A DNA stretch of 36,464 nt. Origin: Flavobacterium sp. GTDB lineage: Bacteria; Bacteroidota; Bacteroidia; Flavobacteriales; Flavobacteriaceae. Within the stretch, counting starts at the first letter, position 1, and each line of letters opens with the position of its first letter. The position numbers were made by a program, and so were the translations under genes. Where the stretch lies: assembly GCF_027490375.1 (NCBI RefSeq), contig NZ_JAIXYH010000036.1, positions 1-36,464 of the forward strand, in the 5' to 3' direction. Shown one piece after another: positions 35,641 to 36,464 of this stretch. The notes beneath the pieces were generated by a model. It was not told the origin of the DNA. It saw only the letters and a list, made by a program, of their open reading frames with translations, and searched no databases.

Positions 35641-35800
35641 TTTCCCCTTTGCGAACTTTGCGTAGATCTTTGCGAACTTTGCGGTTAGCCTTCGACAAGC
35701 TCAGGCACCAACCTTCGATGGGCTCAGGCGTTGAGGGAGCACAATGTTTCACTAAGTGTTTCACAATGGGACACAATGTTTTTCCTTCGACAAGCTCACG
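35641..35800. repeat. Mosaic of short dispersed repeats
   Basis: TTTGCGAACTTTGCG occurs twice (about 35648 and 35669). CTTCGACAAGCTCA occurs at about 35690 and 35785 and again at 36251, with a variant CTTCGATGGGCTCAGG at about 35713. ACAATGTTTCACTAAGTG followed by TTTCACAATGGGACAC occurs at 35741 and 36209. The CTTCGACAAGCTCAGG motif is, from memory, a widespread intergenic palindromic repeat in many bacteria. Open frames here are built from the repeats and are not genes. Confidence 0.75.
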
Positions 35801-36024
35801 TACCAGCTTTTATAGCGCATTGAAAACACCGAATTTCACAGATTATCTCGAAATATAGAACTGTTGAGGAAAACACAGAACGTGTCAAGCCACCAAAAAA
35901 TCGCACCAGCCTTAGTCAGGCTCAGGCAACGACGATTCGTGGGTTTGGTTGGGCAAAGTGATACGTAAAGTATTGAACATCAAGAAGTCTTAATACTTAA
36001 TACTCTAATCTTAATACCTACTCA

Positions 36025-36170
36025 AAAATATGCGGAAAACCCGTAATCGTATGCCGATTTTTTTTCAAAACTTCGCCTCGATGGGGGCGGGCGGGATGGG
36101 GAGCGATTCCCACGCACGAAAATCCCAGAAATAAATTTTACGGAAAAACCGCATTTTTGATAGAATTTTG
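36025..36170. repeat. About 145-bp direct repeat, copy B
   Basis: Near-identical to 35452-35597, likewise preceded by the TAATACTTAATACT repeat and followed 38 bases later by the ACAATGTTTCACTAAG block. The whole module (AT repeat, 145-bp core, TTTCAC block, CTTCGACAAG, CGTGGGTTTG block) is therefore repeated in order. Confidence 0.9.
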
Positions 36171-36345
36171 AGATTTCGAAATTTCGAGATGAAAAAGATT
36201 TGAGGAGCACAATGTTTCACTAAGTGTTTCACAATGGGACACTACGCTGTCTTCGACAAGCTCAGGCATCGGCAATACGTGGGTTTGGCCGGGAAGATGA
36301 TACGTTAAATGGTGAACTAATCGAAGTCTTAATACTTGATAATTA

Positions 36346-36464
36346 TGTCAATGCCTGAAATACGTTGACCACATTTATTAATTTAATATCGATTAAAAAT
36401 GGCAACAAGGGCTCAATTCAAAATGACTACAGAGGAGCGGCGCGCACGTCGATTTAGTGACAAT
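36346..36464 (+). mobile_element. Left end of an insertion sequence
   Basis: Terminal repeat 36346-36370 begins TGTCAATGCCT and matches the inverted complement of 94-118 at 24 of 25 bases. A transposase-like start codon follows 28 bases further in. Directly outside it is the TAATACTTGATAATTA flank, again a TAATACT-type repeat. It is cut by the window end. Confidence 0.72.
36399..36464 (+). CDS. N terminus of a probable transposase (IS3-type OrfA)
   Basis: Only 22 residues are present: MATRAQFKMTT, then EERRARRFSDN. The charged start followed by RRFSDN resembles the beginning of helix-turn-helix OrfA transposases of the IS3 group, where RRFS(D/E)xFK opens the DNA-binding domain. Its position just inside a TG-beginning terminal repeat supports the call. 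The rest is beyond the window. Confidence 0.65.
   Translation, partial: MATRAQFKMTTEERRARRFSDN

Noticed and set aside
35625..35858. 77-residue frame in the right-edge repeats
   Set aside because: Composed of the TTTGCGAACTTTGCG and CTTCGACAAGCTCAGG repeats.

Overview
The window looks like a chromosomal segment of a flavobacterium (Bacteroidota, class Flavobacteriia). The evidence is Bacteroidota-type promoters (TTG, about 19 bases, then TAnnTTTG), few Shine-Dalgarno sites, a secreted protein with a type IX secretion (T9SS) C-terminal sorting domain, several SpII lipoproteins, and family-specific neighbours such as the DUF6452/DUF6048 pair behind an RlmD-type methyltransferase. Genus and species cannot be named from the sequence alone.

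Layout. 1-530: the inner end of an insertion sequence, a 21-bp AT-rich tandem repeat, and three tandem 109-bp units (89-bp core plus 20-bp variable segment) directly downstream of tRNA-Arg(ACG). 855-6864: a glutamine cyclotransferase-like lipoprotein, SRP RNA (ffs), a short-chain dehydrogenase, a transaldolase-family aldolase, a thioredoxin-fold lipoprotein without CXXC, and an ABC-F ATPase. 7100-8512: a CHASE3 histidine kinase. 8649-12112: a run of pyrR, pyrB, a small STAS-like protein, ribonuclease Z and pdxH. 12226-15713: a polyphosphate operon (SixA-like phosphatase, ppk1, ppx). 15950-18313: smpB facing a coupled pair, protein-isoaspartate methyltransferase and a secreted cyanophycinase-like peptidase. 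18630-22605: truA, an ABC exporter and lpdA. 23140-23534: two tiny stress-type genes. 23537-29200: cysteine desulfurase, lipoprotein, Smr protein with an overlapping small membrane protein, ornithine aminotransferase and a second orphan kinase. 29327-34910: rlmD, DUF6452, DUF6048, a small membrane protein, a THUMP methyltransferase, another methyltransferase and a ZIP transporter. 34911-36345 has no convincing gene and is a mosaic of repeats. The window ends in the start of an insertion sequence whose terminal repeat matches, inverted, the one at the left edge.

Most genes are housekeeping: RNA processing and modification, pyrimidine and B6 metabolism, polyphosphate, Fe-S assembly, protein targeting and ribosome rescue. 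I found no defence, toxin or secondary-metabolite cluster. The least explained structure is the tRNA-adjacent array: each core can fold into three hairpins, and each carries a terminator-like hairpin on the minus strand. Other points of interest are the isoaspartate-repair/cyanophycinase pair, two proteins with lost catalytic motifs (thioredoxin fold without CXXC, ABC-F with a ruined second P-loop), several promoters placed so close to start codons that the mRNAs may be leaderless, and the repeat mosaic at the right edge.
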